A DNA stretch of 52,498 nucleotides from Clostridiaceae bacterium (GTDB lineage: Bacteria > Bacillota > Clostridia > Oscillospirales > Acutalibacteraceae), in the NCBI GenBank assembly GCA_016296885.1, contig JAEDHT010000012.1:1-52498 (forward strand), in the 5' to 3' direction. The translations under genes were made by a program, and so were the position numbers. The notes beneath the pieces are model-generated. The model searched no databases. It saw only the letters and a list, made by a program, of their open reading frames with translations, and had not been told where the DNA came from. Of the stretch, positions 41,727-50,919 are shown piece after piece. Within the stretch, counting starts at the first letter, position 1. Every line of letters starts with the position of its first letter.

Positions 41727-41843
41727 ATGGAAATAATTAAAATAATAATAACGTCACTATTATCAGTAGTGGCGTTATTTATTATAGCAGAAGTTATGAA
41801 ACATGAGCAGGTGACGAAACAATACACCACGAAGAAAACTTAA
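41727..41843 (+). CDS. Possible 38-residue membrane micropeptide
   Basis: A short open frame MEIIKIIITSLLSVVALFII with a charged C-terminal tail ending TKKT. The hydrophobic helix is plausible, but there is no ribosome site and the coding sequence overlaps the hairpin ATAACGTCACTA / TAGTGGCGTTAT, which could be a terminator. Real coding potential is doubtful. Confidence 0.25.
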   Translation: MEIIKIIITSLLSVVALFIIAEVMKHEQVTKQYTTKKT

Positions 41844-42014
41844 TAAATTAATACCAGTCATCTTGTTTGGGCAGAAAAATTCTGCTATAATATCAGCATA
41901 ATTATCTCCTACGAGTTCACACTCAAAAGGATTAATACAGATTATGGTTCAAGATGACAAAAAACCTGAAATAACAAGAATATTAAAATATTAATTGTGA
42001 TTAAGGTGATTTAT

Positions 42015-42542
42015 ATGGGTATTGATTTAATACTGGGAAATTTATTTAGTATATTGGCTATGATATCCGACTCCATAAGCTCCTCAAGAAAAACTACCAA
42101 AGGCGTATTGCTGGTGCAAACCGTAAGTCAGGTTTTTTATACGGTAAGTACCATTATACTCAAAGGCTACAGCGGTGCAGTTCAAAACGCCGTGAGTATC
42201 TTTAGAAACTTAGAAGCAATTAGAGAAAAGCCCAATAAATATATGAAATGGGTTTGGGTTGCTCTTGGTGTAATCTTGGGTATTTGCTTCAATAATTTAG
42301 GTGCAATTGGTTGGTTGCCTGTTATCGGAAATCTCATATATTCCTTGGCTGTTTTTCATTTTAAGAACAACGAGAGAGCATTAAAAACAGTATTTGCCTG
42401 TATTGTTGTAATGTTTGGAATATTTAACTTTGTTATCCGCAATTATGTGGGAGTCGGCGCGAATATATTTATATTTGTCTCAACCATAATTTTCTTGATT
42501 AGGGACAAAAAATCAGATAATAAAAATAAAAAAAACACATAA
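42015..42542 (+). CDS. YgjV-like inner-membrane protein
   Basis: This 175-residue protein has about five hydrophobic segments and resembles the YgjV/inner-membrane protein family. Features are LILGNLFSILAMISDSISSS at the start, FYTVSTIILKGYSGAVQNAVS and a middle WVWVALGVILGICF. ATG 42015 has AAGGTG upstream, and the GTG at 41997 has none. It precedes the CoA ligase by 15 bases and is probably co-transcribed. No transport function is established. Confidence 0.8.
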   Translation: MGIDLILGNLFSILAMISDSISSSRKTTKGVLLVQTVSQVFYTVSTIILKGYSGAVQNAVSIFRNLEAIREKPNKYMKWVWVALGVILGICFNNLGAIGWLPVIGNLIYSLAVFHFKNNERALKTVFACIVVMFGIFNFVIRNYVGVGANIFIFVSTIIFLIRDKKSDNKNKKNT

Positions 42543-42557
42543 AGAGGTAGATACGGC

Positions 42558-43862
42558 ATGGATAGCTACTACAACAAAGAGGTTGAATGTGCTTCTGAGG
42601 AGGAACTACAAAAAATCCAAACAGAGCGTCTTATTGACATGGTGCATCGTTGCTACAACAATATTCCACTTTATAAAAAGCGATTTGACGATATGGGATT
42701 ATCTCCTGATGAAATAAAATCACTAGATGACATAAAAAAATTACCATTTACATACAAAAACGACCTGCGTGACACCTATCCCTTGGGCATGACAGCAGTT
42801 CCGAGAAGTGAACTTTCTCGTGTGCACGCTTCATCGGGAACTACCGGCAAGCAGACAGTTGTTGCGTATACAAAAAAAGACTTGGAGGTTTGGGCGGAGT
42901 GCTGTGCGAGAGCACTCTGTGCCGCAGGTGGCAATAAGGACGACTTTGTGCATATCAGCTACGGTTACGGACTTTTCACAGGAGGCCTAGGGCTTCATTA
43001 CGGTGCAGAAATGCTGGGCGCCACTGCAATCCCTGTTTCCTCAGGAAACACAAAGCGTCAGGTAGATATACTCGTTGATTATGAGTCCGATATACTTTGC
43101 TGTACCCCCTCATATGCGACATACATAGGAGAAACCGCCAAAAACATGGGCATAGATACATCTAAATTAAAGCTACGTGCAGGAATTTTTGGCGCAGAGG
43201 CTTGGACAGAGCAAATGCGCAGTGAAATAGAGGAACTCCTCCACATAAAGGCATATGATATTTACGGCCTTTCTGAGATTTGCGGACCCGGTGTTTCCTT
43301 CGAATGTAATGAGCAATCAGGTATGCATATTAATGAAGACTATTTCTATCCCGAAATAATCGACCCCGACACCGAGGAAGTTCTTCCTTGCGGTGAATAC
43401 GGCGAGCTTGTTTTCACCTGTATAGGAAGAGAAGCACTCCCACTCATACGTTATCGCACAGGAGACATCTGTAAGCTGAAAAAAGAAAAGTGCTCCTGCG
43501 GACGAACATTTATAAAGATGTCCCGAATCAAAGGCAGAAGCGATGATATGCTGATAATCAGAGGCATAAACGTATTTCCATCACAGATTGAGAGCGTATT
43601 GCTTTCATTAGGTATGGAGCCCAACTATCTTATAGAAGTAGACAGGGTAAAAAATCAGGATATACTCGTTGTAAAGGTGGAGATACCCCGTGATTTTACA
43701 CCTGTCACGATAAAAGACACTGAGAAAATTAAAAAACATATTGCTCAGGAGATGAAATCAACTCTCAATATATCTGCAATAATCAAGCTTGTAGAGCAAA
43801 ACTCTCTCCCTCGCTCTGAAGGCAAAGCGGTAAGAGTAATTGACCATAGAATTCAAAAATAA
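42558..43862 (+). CDS. Phenylacetate-CoA ligase (PaaK) family adenylate-forming enzyme
   Basis: This 434-residue AMP-forming ligase of the PaaK type activates a carboxylic acid as an acyl-AMP and then as an acyl-CoA. The P-loop is HASSGTTGKQTVV near residue 90. YGLSEICGPG (A5 motif) is near residue 236 and the hinge with YRTGDICKL near residue 295. The C-terminal domain carries SRIKGRSDDMLIIRG. The residue set is complete. The substrate cannot be inferred (phenylacetate or another arylacetate). GAGGTAG precedes the ATG. Zinc-like Cys residues in KEKCSCGRTF are usual for the family. Confidence 0.93.
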   Translation: MDSYYNKEVECASEEELQKIQTERLIDMVHRCYNNIPLYKKRFDDMGLSPDEIKSLDDIKKLPFTYKNDLRDTYPLGMTAVPRSELSRVHASSGTTGKQTVVAYTKKDLEVWAECCARALCAAGGNKDDFVHISYGYGLFTGGLGLHYGAEMLGATAIPVSSGNTKRQVDILVDYESDILCCTPSYATYIGETAKNMGIDTSKLKLRAGIFGAEAWTEQMRSEIEELLHIKAYDIYGLSEICGPGVSFECNEQSGMHINEDYFYPEIIDPDTEEVLPCGEYGELVFTCIGREALPLIRYRTGDICKLKKEKCSCGRTFIKMSRIKGRSDDMLIIRGINVFPSQIESVLLSLGMEPNYLIEVDRVKNQDILVVKVEIPRDFTPVTIKDTEKIKKHIAQEMKSTLNISAIIKLVEQNSLPRSEGKAVRVIDHRIQK

Positions 43863-43955
43863 TATGGTCGACACATCATATCTCATTAAAATTAGCAATT
43901 ATTTGTATCTGATAAAAATGGCTCAAACATCATTTTGAGTATACATAAATTTTTC

Positions 43956-45572
43956 TCAATGTTTTAATGATGCTGTAAGCCCAGCAATGTATTGCTGTAT
44001 CAAGACTACATCATGTAAATTTACGGTTCCGTCATGATTTGTGTCTGAATTTATTCTCGAACCATAACCGTTTGATTCATGCGTTGTAAGATCGGCTATT
44101 ATTCTTTGCAATACTGTAACATCCATCATGTTTACATTTCCGTCGCAGATGACATCGCCGTATTTTACGGAAAATGTGTCACCGTTTGAATTTTTAAATG
44201 TTGTACCAGATACTCTGTAATAGGTATGGTTATCTACTGTAATTGATGATGGATCGTTTTGTGTATTAATAATTTCTGCAATACAAAAACGTCCGAGCTT
44301 TTCTGTATCAATTAGCATACAGTCGCCCACCTGAACAGGATCCATCATCGTTACTTCCTTACTACTTGAAAGATGGAATACTTTGCAAAGAGAAGCGTCA
44401 TATCCGTGGGGTATAGGCAATTTCAGGGCGACCGAGCCGTTTGGCGCAATCTCTTTACCGCCTTTTGTTGCAGATATATCATAGGTTCTTACGGATATAT
44501 CCGGGTAATCAATATAAAGGCAAGATATGATGTAGTTAGTCAAGACGTATTCAATGTCGGCGTCGGAGTTATAAATGTCCACATTTATATCTACCTCGCT
44601 GTCTAATACTGTACCGGCACATGACACAACAACACCTGGCGCAGCATCTTTGACATACTTGTCAATGGCACGTAATTTTTTATTATAAGTATTTGTGTGA
44701 TCTTCTGCGCTGCTTCCCGTATATCCGAAAAAAATTGTATCATCCGGCGTTACATATTCATCTCTGATAAGGCAATACGGATTTAACAATGTTAATATTT
44801 TTAAATTTTCGCAGTGGCCGAAAGCACGCAAGTCAATATTTGTTACACTTTCAGGAATAGTTACATCTGTTAAACCGTTACACTCATCAAAGGCTAACAT
44901 TCCAATAGTTTTCAAGCCACGGGGCAAATTTATATCCTCAAGGCTGTAGCAACAGCTAAATGTGCTAGGCTCGATGCTTGATATATTATCCGAAAGTGTT
45001 ACCGATCTCAAATTGTCGCAGGCAGAAAATGCATTTTCGCCAATACTGGTAACGCTGTTTGGAATAATTATTTTTTCTAATTTTTTGCACTCGGTAAATG
45101 CGTAACGTTCTATGGTTTTGACTTTTTTTCCGATTGTGACCTCCGTTAGGTTAAGGCAATTGGCAAATGCAGCGCGTCCTATTACAGTCACGTTATCTCC
45201 TATTTTTACACCGGTTAAATCAAAACAACCATTAAACGCATCAAACTCTATATCGGTTAAACTATTGGGCAGAGTAACCGATTTTACTTTAGTGTGGTAT
45301 CTAAACGCAGACGATGGTATGTTCTTTATTCCTTCTTTAATTATTATCGATGTTATGGTATCTTTTTCCTGATACCACGGATAATTTTCATACCAACCGC
45401 CCAAAATTGTACCGCTTTGATTTTTACCCTTTGCAATAGTTAATACACCGTCTGAAAGCTCCCAGGTATAAGAATCAGATACAGATCCTTTTTCGGCATA
45501 TGCCGTTGTGGGGATTATTGCTACTGTCAAGAGTATCATAAGCGATAATAATAGTGATGTTAGATTTTTCAT
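43956..45572 (-). CDS. Secreted BspA-type leucine-rich-repeat protein with a C-terminal dockerin
   Basis: This 538-residue exported protein starts with a signal peptide, LLLSLMILLTVAIIPTTAYA. A run of LRR_5 (BspA-like) repeats follows at about residues 75-270 (NSLTDIEFDAFNGC, KVKTIERYAFTECKKL and similar). Then comes a beta-rich region of about 200 residues. The C-terminus holds two F-hand calcium-binding repeats, CDGNVNMMDVTVLQRII and TNHDGTVNLHDVVLIQQYI, which form a type I dockerin. Dockerins dock onto cohesins of a cell-surface scaffold, so this protein is probably a surface or secreted adhesin in a cellulosome-like network. A CCGGAGG site precedes the ATG. No cohesin gene is in the window. 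Confidence 0.92.
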   Translation of the reverse strand: MKNLTSLLLSLMILLTVAIIPTTAYAEKGSVSDSYTWELSDGVLTIAKGKNQSGTILGGWYENYPWYQEKDTITSIIIKEGIKNIPSSAFRYHTKVKSVTLPNSLTDIEFDAFNGCFDLTGVKIGDNVTVIGRAAFANCLNLTEVTIGKKVKTIERYAFTECKKLEKIIIPNSVTSIGENAFSACDNLRSVTLSDNISSIEPSTFSCCYSLEDINLPRGLKTIGMLAFDECNGLTDVTIPESVTNIDLRAFGHCENLKILTLLNPYCLIRDEYVTPDDTIFFGYTGSSAEDHTNTYNKKLRAIDKYVKDAAPGVVVSCAGTVLDSEVDINVDIYNSDADIEYVLTNYIISCLYIDYPDISVRTYDISATKGGKEIAPNGSVALKLPIPHGYDASLCKVFHLSSSKEVTMMDPVQVGDCMLIDTEKLGRFCIAEIINTQNDPSSITVDNHTYYRVSGTTFKNSNGDTFSVKYGDVICDGNVNMMDVTVLQRIIADLTTHESNGYGSRINSDTNHDGTVNLHDVVLIQQYIAGLTASLKH

Positions 45573-45742
45573 TTTTTACCTCCGGTAATTTTTTTGTGAC
45601 TAATTTCCGCAAATACGTGTCTAATTTCTTTCAGCAATTAGTACTACAGTGGTATTGTAATACACCAATAGGTATAAGTCAACAAAAATATTTATGTGCA
45701 CACGGAAATCCATCTTCGAAATTGAAAAAGTAAGGGAACAGC

Positions 45743-45994
45743 ATGTATAGTAAACATATGAAAAGAAATGGGATAACAGAGTATTTCGGAAAAGTCGAAA
45801 ACACAAAGAAATATAACGAATACTATTACAGCGTATCAGAAGTAACCACAAATGTAATACCGGGAAGCTTATGCGGTTTAAAGAACATAGGTTAAATACA
45901 CAAGTGAGTGCAAAATGACAGGATGAGCGAATTTTTAAGGGAGCAATTTGTAATGAAACGTATGCAGTGCTACTGCACCCTCAAACTAACTTAA
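45743..45994 (+). pseudogene. Decayed transposase N-terminal fragment (ISAs1-like)
   Basis: Reading one frame gives a Tyr/Ser-rich start, MKRNGITEYFGKVENTKKY, then SEVTTNVIPGSLCGLKNIG and MSEFLREQFVMKRM. The pattern is reminiscent of the N-terminal region of ISAs1-type transposases, where GEIHKW is followed by a helical stretch. Here the GAA of GEIHKW is TAA and the TGG is TGA, leaving two in-frame stops. No catalytic domain or inverted repeats remain. The opposite-strand open frame is a shadow of this. Confidence 0.5.
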
Positions 45995-46182
45995 TTTTTA
46001 TAAAACATCATCTTTGTTTACCGCAGGAGTTGCTGTATAATTGAAGGGTTGTTTACGCAATTCCACACAACACTACTTTGTAGATAGTTTATATAGTTGA
46101 CGAACAAAAATTATATAACTTTTTATAATCGCAAGGGTAGAGCAAGGGTATAAAACACATTTTTAGGCTTATACGCAAGATT

Positions 46183-46213
46183 AAAACGGCATAGGAAATT
46201 CCTATGCCGTTTT
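46183..46213 (-). terminator. Intrinsic terminator of the partner-switching operon
   Basis: ACGGCATAGGAA pairs with TTCCTATGCCGT, extended by A/T runs on both sides. On the minus strand the T-run is TTTTAAT. It lies 40 bases beyond the last gene. Confidence 0.85.
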
Positions 46214-46252
46214 TTATACCATATTATTTATATCGTCAGAGTTTCTCTGCGC

Positions 46253-48277
46253 TCACTTCATATTTTTTGTCAGTGTAATAATATTCTTATTATCCTCAAA
46301 TCTATATGTCATAGAATCCATCATTTTTTTAACCGTATAGATTCCAAGTCCTCCTGATTTGCGTTCATCAATACCAAGGGTGACATCAGGATCAGGATTA
46401 TCAAGAGGGTTGTAAGGCTTGCCATTATCAGCAAATGACATCTCAATAGTTTTGCCTTTAACTTCGCAAGATACTTGAGCTGAATCTGCTCCGCTGTACT
46501 TAACAATATTTGAATATATCTCGTCAACTGCTATGCAAAATTGAGAAATCATAATATCGTTGCATCCCACGGTATTTAAAAAGCCTTCTGTAAATTCAAT
46601 AGCTTTAGCTGTATCCTCTGTTGTTGCACCGCCGTTAAAAACTTTCTTCTTAGGGTTTGAACCGGCATAATACAATCCCAACATTGTAATATCATCAAAC
46701 TGGTCAGCTTCGCCTACGAAATCGTCAACATCTTTTTTAACAGCCTTAAGAATATCTGCAGGCACACTCACTGTTTGACGATCAAGAATATCTTTGAGGC
46801 GTTCCTCGCCGTACAACTCGTCATTAAGGTCTGTTGCCTCGGTAACACCGTCGGTGTATAAGAACAGAACGTCACCCTCATCAAGATGAATTTCATTCTC
46901 ACGGTATTTGAGGTCTTCCATTCCTGCAAGAATAAAACCACGTCTACCCTTTAGGTATTCATATTTACCGTCAGCCTTTTTTAGCAACGGTGGGTTATGA
47001 CCTGCATTTACATAGGTCATATTACCTGTAGATATCTCCAGCACACCCATCCACGCAGTAACAAAAAGTCCGGCTTCGTTACCCTCGCAAAGCTGGGTAT
47101 TTGTCTTTTCAAATGCCATTGACGGAGCCATTCCCGTTTGAGTGTGGTTCTTGATAAGAGTTTTTGCGATAACCATAAACAGCGCCGCAGGAACTCCCTT
47201 ACCTGATACGTCTGCCATTACTACAGCAAGGTGGTCGTCGTCCACAAGGAAGAAATCATAAAAATCTCCTCCCACCTCTTTTGCAGGTGCCATTGTGGCA
47301 TGGATATCAAACTCTTTTCTTTCAGGGAAAGCAGGGAAAATACGGGGAAGCATATCCTCCTGAATTTGGGTTGCAACGTTAAGCTCTGTACTTATTCTTT
47401 CCTTTTCGGCGGTCATAGAGGTAAGGTTGTTTATATAGTTGTTTATGTCTTTTTCCATGGTCTTTATCGATTCAGACAAAGTTTGTATTTCATCGCCGGT
47501 ATGTATGTCAAGTTTTGAAATAGCTGAATTTTCTTGTGCAGAGTCACTCTTATCAGAAACAAAAGTTCTTGTCGCATCTGCAAGCTTGTTTATAGGAGCA
47601 ACTATCGACTTGGTTGTAAGCAAAATTGCCGCAACGATGGCTACAAGTGTCATTATTATAACTGCAATGCACACTAAAAGCAGAAAATCGTAACGGTCCT
47701 GCATAACGTCGTTCATCGAGATATCTACACCCACGAGAGCCTCAACATTTCCGTCAGCATCAATTATAGGTTCTCCTACTGATACAAGCCATCCGTATTC
47801 TTCAGTTTGAGAAATAAATGCCGGAATACCATTCTCCAAATCGCTGGCGTTAACACCCTCAGACAATGGATACTCTTCTCCTAGCTGTGATGCATACTCA
47901 TAGTTATCAGAGTCGAGAAGATCCGCATCCATTATGTATACAGTCTTGTCCTCCCCGCCATTTTCGCCGGGTACAATTTTCTGAATATAAAGATACTCCA
48001 AATCGTTATTCTTTTTGATCTCATATAAAGAATCAAGCATCTCAAAATATTTGTCATCTGTTTCCAAAGTATCAGCATATTTTTCAATGGAATCAGCATC
48101 CATAAGAGAAGCCGCTGTGTTTGCGATGTTTGATGCAAGCGTCTTATAATGGTTATCCATTGTGTTAGCATATGCATTATAGCTTATAACAATAGATATA
48201 GATGCAACTAACGATACAATAATTATTAACATCAGTATCGTCTTCAATCTGAGTGAAGGCCTAAACTTTCTCTTCAT
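46253..48277 (-). CDS. CACHE-HAMP-SpoIIE phosphatase with a C-terminal RsbW-like ATPase domain
   Basis: This 674-residue sensor phosphatase has a transmembrane helix near residues 12-32 and an extracellular dCACHE-like sensor to about 190. A second helix lies at about 193-218, then a HAMP segment and short coiled coil. The SpoIIE/PP2C phosphatase is at about 300-530 (EVGGDFYDFF, MADVSGKGVPAALFM and the later LYTDGVTEAT). Finally a HATPase_c domain resembling RsbW has the N-box VDEIYSNIVKYS, G1 DNGKPYNP and G2 GGLGIYTVKK. This domain keeps the Mg-binding Asn. It is the last gene of the operon and would dephosphorylate the STAS protein when the sensor is active. The phosphatase and the kinase-like domain in one chain is unusual. 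Confidence 0.92.
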   Translation of the reverse strand: MKRKFRPSLRLKTILMLIIIVSLVASISIVISYNAYANTMDNHYKTLASNIANTAASLMDADSIEKYADTLETDDKYFEMLDSLYEIKKNNDLEYLYIQKIVPGENGGEDKTVYIMDADLLDSDNYEYASQLGEEYPLSEGVNASDLENGIPAFISQTEEYGWLVSVGEPIIDADGNVEALVGVDISMNDVMQDRYDFLLLVCIAVIIMTLVAIVAAILLTTKSIVAPINKLADATRTFVSDKSDSAQENSAISKLDIHTGDEIQTLSESIKTMEKDINNYINNLTSMTAEKERISTELNVATQIQEDMLPRIFPAFPERKEFDIHATMAPAKEVGGDFYDFFLVDDDHLAVVMADVSGKGVPAALFMVIAKTLIKNHTQTGMAPSMAFEKTNTQLCEGNEAGLFVTAWMGVLEISTGNMTYVNAGHNPPLLKKADGKYEYLKGRRGFILAGMEDLKYRENEIHLDEGDVLFLYTDGVTEATDLNDELYGEERLKDILDRQTVSVPADILKAVKKDVDDFVGEADQFDDITMLGLYYAGSNPKKKVFNGGATTEDTAKAIEFTEGFLNTVGCNDIMISQFCIAVDEIYSNIVKYSGADSAQVSCEVKGKTIEMSFADNGKPYNPLDNPDPDVTLGIDERKSGGLGIYTVKKMMDSMTYRFEDNKNIITLTKNMK

Positions 48278-48296
48278 AAAACCACCTCGTATTAAT

Positions 48297-49121
48297 TCAC
48301 AGCATTGATAATCCCAGCCAAGCTGAAGATGAATAATCTACCCCATATCCGAGCGCATAAATTTCCACTGCACCATCGCCACAAGTATTCTCAGGATAAT
48401 AAGATATTATCTTATCCACATTGAAATACTTCAACAATGCACCACTGAACAGCTTAAGCTTTTCTATTGGCACTGTAGTTTCGTGTATAGTAAGCTCGTT
48501 CTCTTTTTTTGATGCATGAATAACATATTCTTCTCCATCGTAGACAAGCTTCCCGCATATGTCGTTGCAGTATTTTATTTCATTCAACGCATAGTCAACA
48601 TATTCTTTGCTCCACTGCACACAACCCTTGGAATTAAAGCAATCATTTCTTAATCGGCAATATTCTTCGCCGGAAACAGGCAAAAACTTCAACCCGGCGC
48701 AGATTGGCTCCGCTTCTTCAAAAATAAACCTTTTGCGTCTACAAAAATCAGTAAAGCCTGCCCTATAGTAATAATCAAACAGCCCCTCTGCAGGCACTTG
48801 AACAAGAGCAGAATTGTTCTTATCCATAAACTCAAACATTTCGCTAAGAATACGTTTGAAAATACCGTTTCTTCTCTCAGACGGAAGCACCGTAGCGGCA
48901 TAGCCATAATATGCAGGCTTATCAAGCCCAATAACCTTGCACGGAATAAGGTAAGCAGCACATTTTATATTACCCGGCTCTCCATCAGTAAAGACAAGCG
49001 AGCTTTTAGCGTACTGTTTGAGGAATAGGTCTATATACTCCCTTGTGTCACCAAAACCTTTTTCCCAAAGGTCAGTGAGTTCGAGTATAACAGCATCGTT
49101 TACATTTAGTATCATGGTCAC
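48297..49121 (-). CDS. GNAT-family N-acetyltransferase
   Basis: This 274-residue protein has an N-terminal GNAT domain. The acetyl-CoA-binding motif A is VLPSERRNGIFKRILSEMF near residues 79-97. The second half, with ECYCRLRNDCFNS-like segments and a terminal sterol-carrier-like fold pattern, resembles Eis-type longer GNATs. ATG 49121 overlaps the MATE gene's stop (ATGA), so translation is coupled. Substrate unknown. In this operon it could modify a small molecule exported by the MATE protein or a partner protein. Confidence 0.85.
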   Translation of the reverse strand: MTMILNVNDAVILELTDLWEKGFGDTREYIDLFLKQYAKSSLVFTDGEPGNIKCAAYLIPCKVIGLDKPAYYGYAATVLPSERRNGIFKRILSEMFEFMDKNNSALVQVPAEGLFDYYYRAGFTDFCRRKRFIFEEAEPICAGLKFLPVSGEEYCRLRNDCFNSKGCVQWSKEYVDYALNEIKYCNDICGKLVYDGEEYVIHASKKENELTIHETTVPIEKLKLFSGALLKYFNVDKIISYYPENTCGDGAVEIYALGYGVDYSSSAWLGLSML

Positions 49122-50875
49122 ACCTTCACTGTAAGGGTGTTAAATCCCTGATAATTTCTATAGAAAAAGTCTTTTGCGTTCTTTTTCACCAACATTATTC
49201 CAAGCGCATCCATTGAGTCATCATCCTCTTGAGAGTTCTCCATAGTTATCTTTCCTGTATTCAAGCTAAATGGATCGAACTTGTCGGCATTATCTCTTAT
49301 ATACAACTCAAAGGATTGGTTATCGGCAGCTACAAGAGTAAGTTGAATATAGCCATCCTTCTTATCTTTAAAGCCGTTATGCATTATTGCACCGCATATT
49401 TCTTCTACTATGAGGTTCACATAATATATCTGCTTAAAGGTAGCGCCACGCTCCTCACAAAAAGCCTCAATATCTGCCAAAAGAGAGCCCAGCTCCTCAT
49501 TTTTATTTCTTATTGTCTTAGTGTAGGTCTCCTCAACTTCGGTCTTTGCTTTTTGTGCAAATGGCAATCTTACAACAATAACCCAAACTAAAAGTGATAC
49601 AGCCTCAATAACAGGAAAAGCCACCCAGAATAGGCTGACACCAAAGAATGAAAACGCAAAGAAAGCAGAAACATACACTAAAAAGTTACGCAAAGCGTTG
49701 ATAATAAAGCTGTTTAACTCCTTATTTGTAGCCTGATAATAATACGACATAACAACGTTTATTCCTGCAAACACACTGCCCAAGCATAACATTCTTGTCG
49801 CAAAAGCGCCAAAATTATCAGCAATGGTTTCGTCCAAGCCAAAAACCATACATATACTATCAGCAAAGATAGACACAACAACAGAAAGCACAAGAGCAAT
49901 CGCAACTACCCATATGAGAGATAGATTACGTACCTTATCAACCGCTTTTTTATTTCTCTCTGCAAAAAAGGTTGCAGACAATGGCTGTACAGTAAGTCCC
50001 ATTCCATCAAATATACCATTAAATATGTAAAATATATTTTGCACTACATTATATACGGCAACTCCGCTTTCACCGCTGATTGATATCAGCATATTGTTAA
50101 CCGCTAGTATAGAAAAGAAGTTAAATAAATACTGTGAAGAGGATGAAATACCAAGCTTTAAGGATACTCCAACATCCTTAAAAACGGGCAATTTAGGAAT
50201 AAATTTCAAATGGCTTCCCTTTTTAAAAAAATGAGCAGAAAACATCAATATGCCGGTAACTTGTCCGATTATAGTTGCATACATTGCTCCCTTAACACCC
50301 ATATCAAAGAAAACAATAAGCACCAAGCTCAACAAGCAATCCACTGTGTTTGATACAGCCATACCTATGCTCGCAAGCTTTTCACTGTTATCACATCGTA
50401 TACAAAAGTATAGAATTAGGTTTATAAAGAAAAGGGGTGCTGAAAGAAACAGCATCTGCACATACTGGTGTGTAAGCGAATATACCGTTCCGCCTACTGA
50501 GCTTGCTCCCAACACTGTGAGTATAGGAGATATAAAAATAGTCCCCAGCGTTGCAACAACAATGCTGACTAAAATAGAAACCGAAAGCATCTGCGAAAAA
50601 TGCGCCGATGCTTCCTTACTCTTTCCCTTTGCCATCAAAGATGTAAAGGTTACCGATGTTCCCATGGCAATCGCAAGATCCAACACATTGTAGATCATAT
50701 AAATAGGCGCAGAAAAACCCAGCGCCGCAACAGCAGATTGTCCCAGTGAGATACCAACAAAAAGAGTGTCAGCAATATTGCCTAATGCAAGACAAAGTGA
50801 GGACAAAAGTGTAGGCACAAAAAAACGATAAAATATATTAGTTGTAAAATCAGAATTCTTTTTAAGAATTTTCAT
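49118..50875 (-). CDS. MATE-family transporter fused to an RsbW-like ATPase domain
   Basis: This 585-residue protein has a twelve-helix MATE antiporter (about residues 1-440, with early NIADTLFVGISLGQSAVAAL and later GMGLTVQPLSATFFAERNKK). A cytoplasmic HATPase_c domain of the anti-sigma kinase type follows at about 455-585. In the ATPase domain the N-box is VEEICGAIMHNG, where the usual Mg-coordinating Asn (EEIxxN) is Ala. G1 is DNADKFDPFS and G2 LGIMLVKK. The missing Asn suggests a pseudokinase that could bind a STAS partner without phosphorylating it. Fusing such a domain to a transporter is unusual. Confidence 0.88.
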   Translation of the reverse strand: MKILKKNSDFTTNIFYRFFVPTLLSSLCLALGNIADTLFVGISLGQSAVAALGFSAPIYMIYNVLDLAIAMGTSVTFTSLMAKGKSKEASAHFSQMLSVSILVSIVVATLGTIFISPILTVLGASSVGGTVYSLTHQYVQMLFLSAPLFFINLILYFCIRCDNSEKLASIGMAVSNTVDCLLSLVLIVFFDMGVKGAMYATIIGQVTGILMFSAHFFKKGSHLKFIPKLPVFKDVGVSLKLGISSSSQYLFNFFSILAVNNMLISISGESGVAVYNVVQNIFYIFNGIFDGMGLTVQPLSATFFAERNKKAVDKVRNLSLIWVVAIALVLSVVVSIFADSICMVFGLDETIADNFGAFATRMLCLGSVFAGINVVMSYYYQATNKELNSFIINALRNFLVYVSAFFAFSFFGVSLFWVAFPVIEAVSLLVWVIVVRLPFAQKAKTEVEETYTKTIRNKNEELGSLLADIEAFCEERGATFKQIYYVNLIVEEICGAIMHNGFKDKKDGYIQLTLVAADNQSFELYIRDNADKFDPFSLNTGKITMENSQEDDDSMDALGIMLVKKNAKDFFYRNYQGFNTLTVKV

Positions 50876-50919
50876 CAGTTTATCACCCGAAAATAGGCTT
50901 TTATAAAATTAAATAATAA

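Noticed and set aside
45621..45851. A minus-strand 76-codon open frame
   Set aside because: It is the reverse of the decayed transposase fragment and has no start signal of its own.
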